Assembly: GCA_024280975.1 (NCBI GenBank)
Contig: JAMXLQ010000265.1
Span: 1-16,162 of the forward strand
Length of the DNA stretch: 16,162 nt
Origin: Methanosarcina sp.
GTDB taxonomy: Archaea; Halobacteriota; Methanosarcinia; Methanosarcinales; Methanosarcinaceae
Reading direction: 5' to 3'
Shown here: positions 1-6,510 of the stretch, piece after piece
How positions within the stretch are numbered: the first letter of the stretch is position 1
Layout: each line of letters opens with the position of its first letter
Translations under genes and position numbers: made by a program
The notes under the pieces: model-generated
Seen by the model: only the letters and a program-made list of their open reading frames with translations
The model's database searches: none
Told to the model about the DNA's origin: nothing

Positions 1-1229
1 TTTTTCCTTTGGGAACTGATCCTTTTTCCTTTCCTTTCCCGGTCAATAGTGAAAAGTTCAAAACCAGGAATGATTACTCGGACAACCGGCACTTTAACCT
101 CTTCTCTTGAGAGGTCTACCACCAGCACTCTTTCGGCAAGGCCTTTAAGTTTTTCGAGTATCACATCGATGTTTTCTGCGGGGCTTTTCCTGGACAAATC
201 CTGCACGTCAGAGAGGGAAATTTTTTCTCCTTCTTCGAACCAGAACCAGTTCAAACGTTTCATGCGGTCATAGCCTACACTTCGAATAAAACCTTCCCTA
301 TCTGTATCTTCTCTTGCCCCTTGAATCTGGACTACTCGCGACTGAGCAGCTTCGGTTATGGCCCGTGAAACTGCAATTTCAGGTTTCAGGTGAGAGCCTG
401 CGCCCATGACAAGAAGAGCCGGATCTTTTAGCTTTACGTCATCAGTTACCGCAATTACTGTCGGAATGCCAGTGTCGGTCGGAACTAGCCAGACTTTAAG
501 TTCTATTCCTGCATCCCTAAACTTGCTGGCAAGTTCGTAAAGGTAGCCATCTTCTTCAGTCAGCACGATTTCCTTTCCGAGATTGTGGGAAAATTGCGCT
601 ACGCTGATTGCATCCCTTTCTATAACCTCAAGCATCCCGTGAAGAATAGCTTCCTCAATCACGTTTCCGGATGCCAGCCCATTGGTATTGCTCAGGAAAA
701 GTTTCTGGCACTGCCCAGGCGAGTCATACGGATGGTAAACCGAATTGGAGCTTACGAACACTTCTTCATTATTCATCAAATCATAGGCTCCAACCCATTC
801 AAGCAAAGATTGAGGCAGATAAGGTTGAGGTAAAAGCAGTGTTGCTGGATCGAGCACTGTGCAGCTTTCTATGGCGCTAGTATAGGACTCCACAAGAGCT
901 GGGGCAGAAATTTCACCTTCAATGTTTGCGTTCAGGCCAGGCCTTTCTGCCAGACAGCGTTCGAAGCTTTCCATTATCGCCGAGATCCGGGCTCTCTGCT
1001 CAGTCGAACCCTTGCCTGAGTAAATACTGATCGCTCCCTTTGCGGCACTGGGGCGAATTGCTGAGAAAATAGGGATTCCAAGCCTATCCAAGTTTGTAAT
1101 ATCTGCAATTCGGGTAACGCCTATTTTTTTTATCTCATCTTTAGTGTTTTCCAGGGTTGTGGCTTCATCATATACTCGTTGTGTACCTTCGAGATATGAG
1201 ATCGATCTGTCAAGTTTTATTTCAGGCAT
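1..1229 (-). CDS. ycaO: YcaO-domain protein, probable McrA thioamidation enzyme (3' end outside window)
   Basis: This is an open frame of 409 codons from ATG at 1229 to the window edge, with no stop seen, so the last residues lie outside. YcaO proteins use ATP to activate a peptide backbone amide. In methanogens a YcaO acting with TfuA makes the thioglycine of methyl-coenzyme M reductase subunit McrA. Visible YcaO signatures are the nucleotide-binding segment SGKGSTEQRA...MESFER at about residues 71-91 and the block NTNGLASGN...EEAILHGMLEVIERDA at about 181-207, whose acidic residues hold Mg-ATP. The C-terminal part (VVRVIIPGFELFTIDRERKG) is where archaeal family members normally end, so little is missing. 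The start has GGAAGG seven bases upstream and a TATA-like box at 1251-1262. TfuA would be expected just beyond the left edge. The family is sure. The McrA substrate is inferred from the host type. Confidence 0.93.
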   Translation of the reverse strand, partial: MPEIKLDRSISYLEGTQRVYDEATTLENTKDEIKKIGVTRIADITNLDRLGIPIFSAIRPSAAKGAISIYSGKGSTEQRARISAIMESFERCLAERPGLNANIEGEISAPALVESYTSAIESCTVLDPATLLLPQPYLPQSLLEWVGAYDLMNNEEVFVSSNSVYHPYDSPGQCQKLFLSNTNGLASGNVIEEAILHGMLEVIERDAISVAQFSHNLGKEIVLTEEDGYLYELASKFRDAGIELKVWLVPTDTGIPTVIAVTDDVKLKDPALLVMGAGSHLKPEIAVSRAITEAAQSRVVQIQGAREDTDREGFIRSVGYDRMKRLNWFWFEEGEKISLSDVQDLSRKSPAENIDVILEKLKGLAERVLVVDLSREEVKVPVVRVIIPGFELFTIDRERKGKRISSQRK

Positions 1230-1250
1230 AATTAGAAACCTTCCATCTCT

Positions 1251-1262
1251 TATTATATATTT
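1251..1262 (-). promoter_or_regulatory. TATA box of ycaO
   Basis: Read on the minus strand this is AAATATATAATA. Its centre lies about 27 bases before the ycaO ATG at 1229, so the transcript would be leaderless or nearly so. If so, the GGAAGG at 1237-1243 would lie at the very 5' end of the mRNA or be left out of it. Confidence 0.45.
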
Positions 1263-1328
1263 TGTGATTTTTCGAGTATTGAACCTTTTCAGGGGTTTAC
1301 ATGATTTCTGGCAGACTTTTAAGAACTA

Positions 1329-1390
1329 TAAACATAACACAAATACAATACAAACATACTGCAAACATGATCCAAACATAATACAAACAG
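1329..1390 (+). repeat. Six-unit 11-bp phased direct repeat (consensus CAAACATAATA)
   Basis: Heptamers start exactly every 11 bases: TAAACAT at 1329, CAAATAC at 1340, CAAACAT at 1351, 1362 and 1373, and CAAACAG at 1384. The spacers are 4 bases (AACA, AATA, ACTG, GATC, AATA). The array sits between the divergent ycaO and DUF2892 genes and ends about 8 bp before the TATA-like sequence at 1399-1406. One repeat per helical turn puts every unit on the same DNA face, as expected for cooperative protein binding or intrinsic curvature. The function is inferred. Confidence 0.85.
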
Positions 1391-1398
1391 AATAACGC

Positions 1399-1406
1399 TA
1401 TATATT
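1399..1406 (+). promoter_or_regulatory. TATA box of the DUF2892 gene
   Basis: TATATATT follows the 11-bp repeat array directly. Transcription would start near 1428-1432, which leaves a leader of about 40 bases before the DUF2892 frame. Confidence 0.45.
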
Positions 1407-1468
1407 GAGGGATCTATAAGTATGTAAGAGGGCTTATAAGGGGGTTTTGTCCGACGAATCTCAAAAAA

Positions 1469-1732
1469 TTGCTTTTGGAAGAAAATGTAGGAGGCTTTGA
1501 TCTCCTGTGCCGAACTATATATGGAGTACTTGCAACTCTCGCACTGGCAACAGGCCTTGTAAAAAGATCTCCTTTGAAAAGGATAGTTGCGCTGATCGCT
1601 TTTATGGGACTGGTTAGCTCGATCCTGAGACACTGCACACCCTATTCCATTCTAGGGATCAATACCGCAGAGAAAGGTAAAAAACCTACTCAGGAAATTT
1701 ATTCCAGTCAACAATACATTAGGAAATATTAA
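1469..1732 (+). CDS. DUF2892 (YgaP-type) small membrane protein
   Basis: This 87-residue protein has the DUF2892 pattern: an N-terminal NVGGFDLLCRTIYG segment, two hydrophobic helices (about residues 14-30 and 36-54), then the closing motif CTPYSILGINT at about 56-66. The family occurs alone or fused to rhodanese domains and has no settled function. The tail after LGINT (AEKGKKPTQ onward) is polar. The start is uncertain. The frame opens with TTG at 1469 or 1475, neither with a good ribosome binding site. A better-placed AAGGGGG/TTG pair at 1438-1449 is out of frame by one base across the A-run at 1463-1468. An indel there, real or a sequencing error, would give an N-terminus MSDESQK joined to LLLEENVGG. 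It is divergent from ycaO and preceded by the 11-bp repeat array. Confidence 0.75.
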   Translation: MLLEENVGGFDLLCRTIYGVLATLALATGLVKRSPLKRIVALIAFMGLVSSILRHCTPYSILGINTAEKGKKPTQEIYSSQQYIRKY

Positions 1733-1758
1733 TTCTCCATTTTTTTCAACAGGCATGC

Positions 1759-1785
1759 ATTCGAAGATGATATATATTCGAAGAT
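1759..1785. repeat. Direct repeat of ATTCGAAGAT, 17-bp spacing
   Basis: ATTCGAAGAT occurs at 1759-1768 and again, identically, at 1776-1785. Each copy contains the palindrome TTCGAA. It lies 27 bp after the DUF2892 stop, within the 269-base spacer before the zinc-ribbon gene. It could be a paired operator. Otherwise I see nothing in this spacer except AT-rich sequence and the TATA box near 1942. Confidence 0.6.
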
Positions 1786-1941
1786 ATCAGTTATCCAACC
1801 TCTTTTTCAGTAGATGCTCAACCTCAAAATTAAGTTTCCCCGCTCAGGCTGATTTTTTCAGGATGAAAGAGTTAGAATAAATGAATATAGAATAAGCTTA
1901 TTTTTAGATACCTTTTCACAATTAATTCCAGCCATGTTGAT

Positions 1942-1950
1942 TATATATAA
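1942..1950 (+). promoter_or_regulatory. TATA box of the 78-residue zinc-ribbon gene
   Basis: TATATATAA lies about 55 bases before the ATG at 2002. Transcription would start near 1973, leaving a leader of roughly 28 bases. Confidence 0.45.
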
Positions 1951-2001
1951 GTTTGATATTATTTTACACAATAATGAACTTAAATATGAAGATGAAATAA
2001 A

Positions 2002-2238
2002 ATGAGCAACGTGAAAGGCTGTGAAATCAGATGTGCAGAGTGCAGAAAGTGGTTTAGCTCCCAAATTATTCAATTTGAAGATGAAGAATCATTTCTGCAC
2101 TCCGTAATGTACAAAAACACAGAACTATGCCCCTATTGTAACACAGTGATCACCCACGACAAAGAAATCATGAGATACGTAGAAAGAGATAAGAATGGTA
2201 AAGTTATTAAAGAAACTAGATACATATACGATTTTTAA
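2002..2238 (+). CDS. Small zinc-ribbon protein, function unknown
   Basis: This 78-residue protein carries two cysteine knuckles, CAEC at residues 11-14 and CPYC at 43-46, separated by an acidic linker (QFEDEESF). The spacing fits one zinc ribbon that binds a single Zn. The C-terminal third is charged (YVERDKNGKVIKETRYIYDF). There is no signal peptide or membrane segment, so it is probably cytosolic. The ATG at 2002 has no strong ribosome binding site, but a TATA box at 1942-1950 gives a plausible short leader. It stands alone: its neighbours on the same strand are over 260 bases away. I do not recognise a named family. Nucleic-acid or protein binding is the usual role of such ribbons, but nothing here identifies a target. 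Confidence 0.75.
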   Translation: MSNVKGCEIRCAECRKWFSSQIIQFEDEESFLHSVMYKNTELCPYCNTVITHDKEIMRYVERDKNGKVIKETRYIYDF

Positions 2239-2550
2239 GTTCTATAGAAGTTTTCTGAAATAAAGAATCCCGTCAACTTATGAATAATTTATGTTTTAAT
2301 TTAAACGGAGTTACCTGATAAATTTCACTTATTTATTATTTCCCACATTTTCTGAAAGCCGCTTGATATTTAGCCTGCCGTTTCTTGAATCAGAACTGAG
2401 TGTGGACCGCCTGCTTATTCATTTTTCATTTAACTTTTCTATTTACCGGTCCTTTTTTATGTGATATTCGCAGGCTGAAATCTTAATTTTTTTGTATTCA
2501 CTCTTATATTTGCGTAATTTATTTATTTAATGACAGGAAAAAGGTATCCT
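2239..2550. other. Spacer before the fluoride riboswitch
   Basis: This stretch of about 310 AT-rich bases holds no convincing ORF or structured RNA. Near its right end ATTTATTTAA (2521-2530) is a TATA-like element about 25 bases before the riboswitch, so the crcB transcript probably begins around 2550. Confidence 0.5.
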
Positions 2551-2551
2551 A

Positions 2552-2611
2552 TAGGTGATGAAGTCCGCCTGGACTCTTCAGTCTAAACCGCTTACGCTGA
2601 TGACTTCTACA
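2552..2611 (+). ncRNA. Fluoride riboswitch (crcB motif)
   Basis: The conserved core is present: GGTGATG, CCGCC, AAACCGC, GCTGATG and CTAC in order. Pairings can be traced. P1 is AAGTC (2561-2565) with GACTT (2602-2606). The pseudoknot is AGGTG (2553-2557) with CGCCT (2566-2570). An optional hairpin is GACT (2572-2575) with AGTC (2580-2583) around CTTC. P3 is short (GC/GC around TTAC). It ends about 10 bases before the GAGGT ribosome binding site (2621-2625) of crcB. There is no clear hairpin/U-tract between them, so control of translation start seems more likely than transcription attenuation. That last point is inference. Confidence 0.9.
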
Positions 2612-2631
2612 TCAATTATTGAGGTTTTAAT

Positions 2632-3024
2632 TTGTATACTATTTTACTAGTAGGTATAGGCGGCTTTATAGGTGCTATTCTAAGGTATGTATTAGGTGGA
2701 TGGATACAGAACGGTTTTGTCAATTTCCCGGTAGGTACGCTAGTTGTAAACACTACTGGCAGTTTTTTTATAGGCTTAATAATGTATCTATCTGAATACC
2801 AAGGCTTTTTTAGTGACGAAACCAGGATATTTTTGACAATTGGCGTACTAGGCGGTTACACAACATTATCAACATTTGGCTATGAATCCTTCCGATTACT
2901 TGATGACTCAAAATTAACACTATTGGCAATAAACTTAGTATCGACAGTATTATTTTCAATACTGGCTGTATATATAGGTAAGATTGTAGCTTTGAACATT
3001 GGCACTTATTTATTGGGGAGATAA
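2632..3024 (+). CDS. crcB: CrcB/Fluc fluoride channel
   Basis: This 130-residue, four-helix membrane protein exports fluoride as a dual-topology dimer. Family signatures are GGFIGAILRY at residues 10-19, GTLVVNTTGSFFIG at 35-48 with the conserved pore Asn (N40), and GGYTTLSTF at 74-82. In most Fluc channels the last motif reads TTFSTF and both phenylalanines line the fluoride path. Here the first is Leu79 and only Phe82 is kept. Translation starts at TTG, seen from the GAGGT ribosome binding site 6 bases upstream and the family-typical N-terminus. It lies directly below a fluoride riboswitch and 1 base before the DUF190 gene, so the two should be co-transcribed and induced by fluoride. The codons look AT-richer than in the housekeeping genes to the right, which may hint at transfer. 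Confidence 0.95.
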   Translation: MYTILLVGIGGFIGAILRYVLGGWIQNGFVNFPVGTLVVNTTGSFFIGLIMYLSEYQGFFSDETRIFLTIGVLGGYTTLSTFGYESFRLLDDSKLTLLAINLVSTVLFSILAVYIGKIVALNIGTYLLGR

Positions 3025-3025
3025 G

Positions 3026-3403
3026 ATGAAAACGGATCAGATAACTGTTGAGGGAAACCAAATGAAAAAAGAGTCTACAGCCATATTGTTGAGAATATTT
3101 ATAGGAGAATCTTACCGGTACAAAGGCAAGCCATTATATATGCATATTGTTGAGATGCTAAAGGCAGAAGGTATAGCCGGAGCAACCGTTTTCAGGGGTA
3201 TAACAGGTTTTGGAAAACAAAGCCTCATTCATACGACGTCTATATTGCGCCTATCAACTGACTTACCAATAGTTATTGAAGCTGCTGATCTCGAAGAAAA
3301 TATTGACAAGATAAGACCGAAGCTAGACGAGATTATTAATAAGGGATTGATTACAGAAGAAAAAGTTAAAATCGTATTTTATGATAGTGATAAAGATAAA
3401 TAA
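3026..3403 (+). CDS. DUF190 family protein, partner of CrcB
   Basis: This is a 125-residue DUF190 protein. The core runs from about residue 15: LLRIFIGESYRYKGKPLY, then EGIAGATVFRGITGFGK (GATV.RG..GFG is the family hallmark), then a segment ending near LPIVIEA and a charged C-terminal helix. DUF190 proteins are small, soluble and PII-like in predicted fold, and are very often encoded next to crcB. A role in sensing or tuning the fluoride response is suspected but not established. I chose ATG at 3026, one base after the crcB TAA and 5 bases after GGGGAG. A second in-frame ATG at 3062 with GAGGG seven bases upstream would remove a 12-residue leader and start at MKKEST, nearer the usual family N-terminus. 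The TAA stop is the first codon of a 23-bp duplicated unit. Confidence 0.9.
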   Translation: MKTDQITVEGNQMKKESTAILLRIFIGESYRYKGKPLYMHIVEMLKAEGIAGATVFRGITGFGKQSLIHTTSILRLSTDLPIVIEAADLEENIDKIRPKLDEIINKGLITEEKVKIVFYDSDKDK

Positions 3404-3446
3404 AGTACCCATTATCAGTAAAATAAAGTACTCATTATCAGTAAAT
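3401..3446 (+). repeat. 23-bp tandem duplication at the DUF190 stop codon
   Basis: Copy one (3401-3423) and copy two (3424-3446) differ at only two positions (TAAAGTACCC versus TAAAGTACTC, and the last base). The first copy starts with the stop codon of the DUF190 gene. The second is followed by a short T-run (3446-3450) that could act in termination. It looks like a recent slippage duplication. Confidence 0.85.
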
Positions 3447-3632
3447 TTTTATTCTTGTTACCGAAATTTCTACAATGCTTTCATCAGAAAATTCCTTGAA
3501 AAGATACTTATGCATGGATTTTGGTTTCGCAATCTTATACTTGTTTTTAAATCCTAAAACAATTTAATTTATTTTTGTTCCTGTGTAAGACAATTCGGTA
3601 AGTTTATTATATTTGGATACATAGATTAAATT
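3447..3632. other. AT-rich spacer between the fluoride and copper regions
   Basis: No ORF or structured RNA is visible. TTATTATA at 3604-3611 lies about 25 bases before the ATG of the small membrane ORF at 3633 and could be its TATA box, which would make that mRNA leaderless. Confidence 0.4.
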
Positions 3633-3788
3633 ATGACTTTCTTGCCTCCGGATTATGGGTCTACTAGTTATATTCCTCTGGACATAGCCTCTAGGGATGC
3701 TATTTTTATCGGGATCTTTAGCGTCGTTTTGTTCTTTATTCTGGTCCTCACTGTGCGTCATAGTGTTCGGATAGCACAGAACCATTAA
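3633..3788 (+). CDS. Candidate 51-residue single-pass membrane protein
   Basis: This short frame, ATG at 3633 to TAA at 3786-3788, encodes a protein with the layout of a real membrane peptide. A polar N-terminus (MTFLPPDYGSTSYIPLD) is followed by one hydrophobic helix (AIFIGIFSVVLFFILVLTV, about residues 24-42) and a basic tail (RHSVRIAQNH), so N-out/C-in topology is expected. There is no ribosome binding site, but TTATTATA 25 bases upstream suggests leaderless translation, which is common in archaea. It points the same way as copB, 281 bases ahead of it, and T-rich sequence follows. I do not recognise a family. The minus strand is open over the same interval but codes for a low-complexity polar peptide, so I prefer this strand. 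Function unknown. Confidence 0.5.
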   Translation: MTFLPPDYGSTSYIPLDIASRDAIFIGIFSVVLFFILVLTVRHSVRIAQNH

Positions 3789-4027
3789 GTATCTTCTCAC
3801 ACGCGTATTTTTTCTTTATTTTCCCTTTAGAAGGCTTAAAGTAGCTTAGTTTCGGCTTCCTTTTACTGTATTTGTTTGTGATTTTTTTGAATATTTCTTC
3901 AATTTTTTCTACTTTTATCCTTTGAAATTAATCCTTTGAATTAGCTGGTTATAAAAGAATTTCTTATTTTTTTTCTCGCAGGATGTTTGGTTCTTTTAGC
4001 TTCATTAGCTTCAAATATATCAGAAAT
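3789..4027. other. T-rich spacer upstream of copB
   Basis: It contains several T-runs (for example 3807-3813 and 3883-3889) that could end transcription of the small membrane ORF. It also holds a 14-bp near-tandem repeat of ATCCTTTGAAATTA at 3917-3930 and 3931-3944 (last bases differ), about 85-110 bases before the copB TATA box, a possible regulator site. Confidence 0.45.
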
Positions 4028-4042
4028 TTTATATATAATATA
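4028..4042 (+). promoter_or_regulatory. TATA box of copB
   Basis: TTTATATATAATATA lies about 35 bases before the ATG at 4070, which predicts a leader of only 5-12 bases carrying the GGGGAA at 4062-4067. It argues against starting copB at the upstream ATG at 3983, because this promoter would then lie inside the coding region. Confidence 0.6.
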
Positions 4043-4069
4043 AAATTAAATCAGGGGAACTGGGGAAAT

Positions 4070-6421
4070 ATGCAGGCTGAAGACAAGGGAGTAGACACCG
4101 GGATTTCTAAAAGTCAGGTAGATGAACTCTACCTCCATGATAAAGAGCACAACTCCAGAAGGGACATGCCAGGAAATTCCCATGGACCTCACGAAGAAAG
4201 TGGGAATAAGCCTGCTGGAAATATGGCGCAGAGCCATCCCGAAACTCAAACGATGCATGCTGAAGAGAAGTCGCTGGACCATGGACAACATGAGGAAATG
4301 AAGCATGGGAGCCCTGAGCGGCATGAAGGCATGAAACACGAACAGCATGGCGAAATGAAACACGAGGGTCATGAACTGCAAGAAGAAATGAAACATGAAG
4401 GAATGAAACATGAAGGAATGAAACACGAAGGCCACGAGGCGGCCGGTGGGAAAGAGCACGGCAACCATCATACTCACATGCTTGAAGATTTCAGAAAAAA
4501 ATTTATTGTTTCTTTCGTGTTAACTTTCCCGGTTTTGCTGCTTTCGCCTACAATCCAGGACTTTTTCAACTTTGAGCTTCACGTTCCAGGTGCGGATTAT
4601 ATAACCTTTTTGCTTTCGTCGGTCGTTTATTTCTATGGTGGGTACCCGTTTCTTAAGGGGATTAAAGAAGAGCTTTCTGAAAAGTCACCTGGCATGATGA
4701 CCCTCATAGCTATTGCAATCAGCGTAGCCTATTTTTACAGTTCGGCTGTGGTTTTCGGGCTGCATGGGGAGGTCTTTTTCTGGGAGCTTGTAACCCTTAT
4801 CGATGTAATGCTGCTCGGGCACTGGCTGGAGATGCGTTCCGTAATGGGAGCCTCAAGAGCCCTTGAAGAACTGGTAAAGATCATGCCTTCTATTGCCCAT
4901 CTGAAGAAAAATGGCGAAGTTGTAGATATTGAGGTTGAACAGCTAAAAGTCGGAGATAAGGTTCTAATCAAGCCCGGGGAAAAGGTGCCTGTGGACGGGA
5001 CTGTTGTAGAGGGAACGAGCAGCGTCAACGAATCCATGCTTACTGGGGAGTCAAAGCCTGTCTCAAAAAAGCCGGGAAATGAGGTTATTGGTGGCTCAAT
5101 TAATGGGGAAGCAGCTTTTGTCGTCAGGGTAGAAAAGACCGGAAAGGATACCTATCTTAGCCAGGTTGTCGAACTTGTCAGGACTGCCCAAGAAAGTAAA
5201 TCAAAAACTCAGGATCTGGCAAGCCGGGCTGCCATGTATCTTACACTCATAGCTCTGACTGTGGGAGCTCTCACTTTTACTCTCTGGATTCTTATCGGCC
5301 AGCAGCTTGTTTTTGCACTGGAAAGGGCGGTGACTGTAATGGTTATTACCTGTCCTCACGCCCTTGGGCTTGCAATTCCTCTTGTAGTTGCAGTTTCAAC
5401 GTCCATTGCCGCAAAATCCGGGCTTCTCATAAGGGACAGGCAGGCATTTGAAAGAGCACGCAATCTCCAGGCTATCATTTTTGACAAAACCGGTACACTT
5501 ACTGAAGGCCGATTTGGAGTTACGGATGTAGTTTCTCTTTCAGGCGAAGAAATCGGAATCAGAGAAGAAAACGAAAAAATCTTAAGCCTTGCAGCCTCCC
5601 TGGAAGCCAGTTCGGAACACCCCATTGCAATGGGCATTCTGGAAAGTGCACGGGAAAAAGGGTTACAAACGCAATCCGTGGAAGAGTTTAGTTCAATTCC
5701 GGGAAAAGGAGTAAAGGGCCTGGTTGAAGGAAAAAAATTCCTTGTTGTAAGCCCTGGTTACCTTGAAGAAAAAGGAATAGTTCTCAAAAATCAAAAAGTC
5801 GAAGAAATCGAAGCACAGGGAAAGACCGTCGTGTTCCTGCTTGAGGAAGATAGGGCACTTGGAGCCGTTGCTCTTGCTGATATTGTCAGAAAAGAGTCCA
5901 GGGAAGCTATCTCGAAACTTAAAAACATGGGAATTAAATGTCTCATGCTTACAGGAGATAATCGTTATGTGGCAGCCTGGGTATCTCGAGAACTGGAGCT
6001 TGATGACTATTTCGCAGAAGTTCTTCCTCATGAAAAAGCCGAGAAGGTCAAAGAAGTTCAGTCTCAGTACATCACAGGCATGGTTGGGGACGGGGTGAAC
6101 GATGCGCCCGCTCTAGCTCAGGCTGATGTTGGAATGGCTATAGGAGCAGGTACGGACGTTGCGATCGAAACCGCTGATATAGTCCTGGTAAAAAACGATC
6201 CAAGAGATGTGGTTGGTATCATCGGGCTTTCCAAGAAAACTTACTCCAAAATGTATCAGAATCTCCTTTGGGCAACAGGATACAACGTTTTTGCTATTCC
6301 TCTTGCAGCCGGAATACTCAATGGATACGGAATCTTACTAAGCCCTGCTATGGGTGCCGTGTTAATGAGCTTGAGTACCGTGATCGTGGCAATAAATGCT
6401 AAAACTTTAAAGATGGAGTGA
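4070..6421 (+). CDS. copB: Copper-transporting P1B-3 ATPase, CopB type, with His/Met-rich N-terminus
   Basis: This 783-residue P-type ATPase should pump copper out of the cytosol. Residues 1-137 form a His/Met/Glu-rich region built of MKHE-like units, a likely copper-binding tail in place of the ferredoxin-like CxxC domains of CopA. The ATPase body follows: TGES (325-328) in the actuator domain, the metal motif CPH (428-430), the phosphorylation site DKTGT with Asp472, SEHP (515-518), MLTGDN (626-631) and GDGVNDAP (673-680). CPH together with MSLST near the C-terminus is typical of subgroup P1B-3 (CopB, Cu2+ or Cu+), unlike the CPC of CopA. Start: ATG at 4070 has GGGGAA just upstream and a TATA box 35 bases away, whereas the frame is also open back to 3983. 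It converges with an MFS exporter gene. No metal sensor gene is visible beside it. Confidence 0.95.
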   Translation: MQAEDKGVDTGISKSQVDELYLHDKEHNSRRDMPGNSHGPHEESGNKPAGNMAQSHPETQTMHAEEKSLDHGQHEEMKHGSPERHEGMKHEQHGEMKHEGHELQEEMKHEGMKHEGMKHEGHEAAGGKEHGNHHTHMLEDFRKKFIVSFVLTFPVLLLSPTIQDFFNFELHVPGADYITFLLSSVVYFYGGYPFLKGIKEELSEKSPGMMTLIAIAISVAYFYSSAVVFGLHGEVFFWELVTLIDVMLLGHWLEMRSVMGASRALEELVKIMPSIAHLKKNGEVVDIEVEQLKVGDKVLIKPGEKVPVDGTVVEGTSSVNESMLTGESKPVSKKPGNEVIGGSINGEAAFVVRVEKTGKDTYLSQVVELVRTAQESKSKTQDLASRAAMYLTLIALTVGALTFTLWILIGQQLVFALERAVTVMVITCPHALGLAIPLVVAVSTSIAAKSGLLIRDRQAFERARNLQAIIFDKTGTLTEGRFGVTDVVSLSGEEIGIREENEKILSLAASLEASSEHPIAMGILESAREKGLQTQSVEEFSSIPGKGVKGLVEGKKFLVVSPGYLEEKGIVLKNQKVEEIEAQGKTVVFLLEEDRALGAVALADIVRKESREAISKLKNMGIKCLMLTGDNRYVAAWVSRELELDDYFAEVLPHEKAEKVKEVQSQYITGMVGDGVNDAPALAQADVGMAIGAGTDVAIETADIVLVKNDPRDVVGIIGLSKKTYSKMYQNLLWATGYNVFAIPLAAGILNGYGILLSPAMGAVLMSLSTVIVAINAKTLKME
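4388..4432 (+). repeat. Three 15-bp tandem repeats encoding MKHEG
   Basis: Units begin at 4388, 4403 and 4418, each reading ATGAAACAYGAAGG(A/C) and coding Met-Lys-His-Glu-Gly. Looser MKHE/MKHG units occur from about 4296. Repeat expansion here alters the number of putative copper-binding His/Met residues without changing the frame. Confidence 0.85.
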
Positions 6422-6510
6422 TTTAATGCGGGGTAAAATTCACAATCTAAATAGATGCTGAATTTGACTATCTGTTTTATCTTCCCAGTTCCAGGTGCCT
6501 CTTAGGATAT

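Noticed and set aside
1329..1390. Repeat array considered as CRISPR
   Set aside because: Units are 7 bp with 4-bp gaps, far below CRISPR repeat and spacer sizes, and there are no cas genes.
3564..3800. Minus-strand 78-residue frame
   Set aside because: Low-complexity polar translation with no ribosome binding site. The opposite strand encodes a more protein-like membrane peptide.
3983..4069. Upstream in-frame extension of copB from ATG at 3983
   Set aside because: The TATA box at 4028-4042 lies inside it, and the start at 4070 has GGGGAA just before it. The extension is AT-rich sequence with no family match.
4046..4477. 143-residue minus-strand frame rich in Phe/His/Met
   Set aside because: It is the complement of the repetitive His/Met-rich region of copB, not an independent gene.
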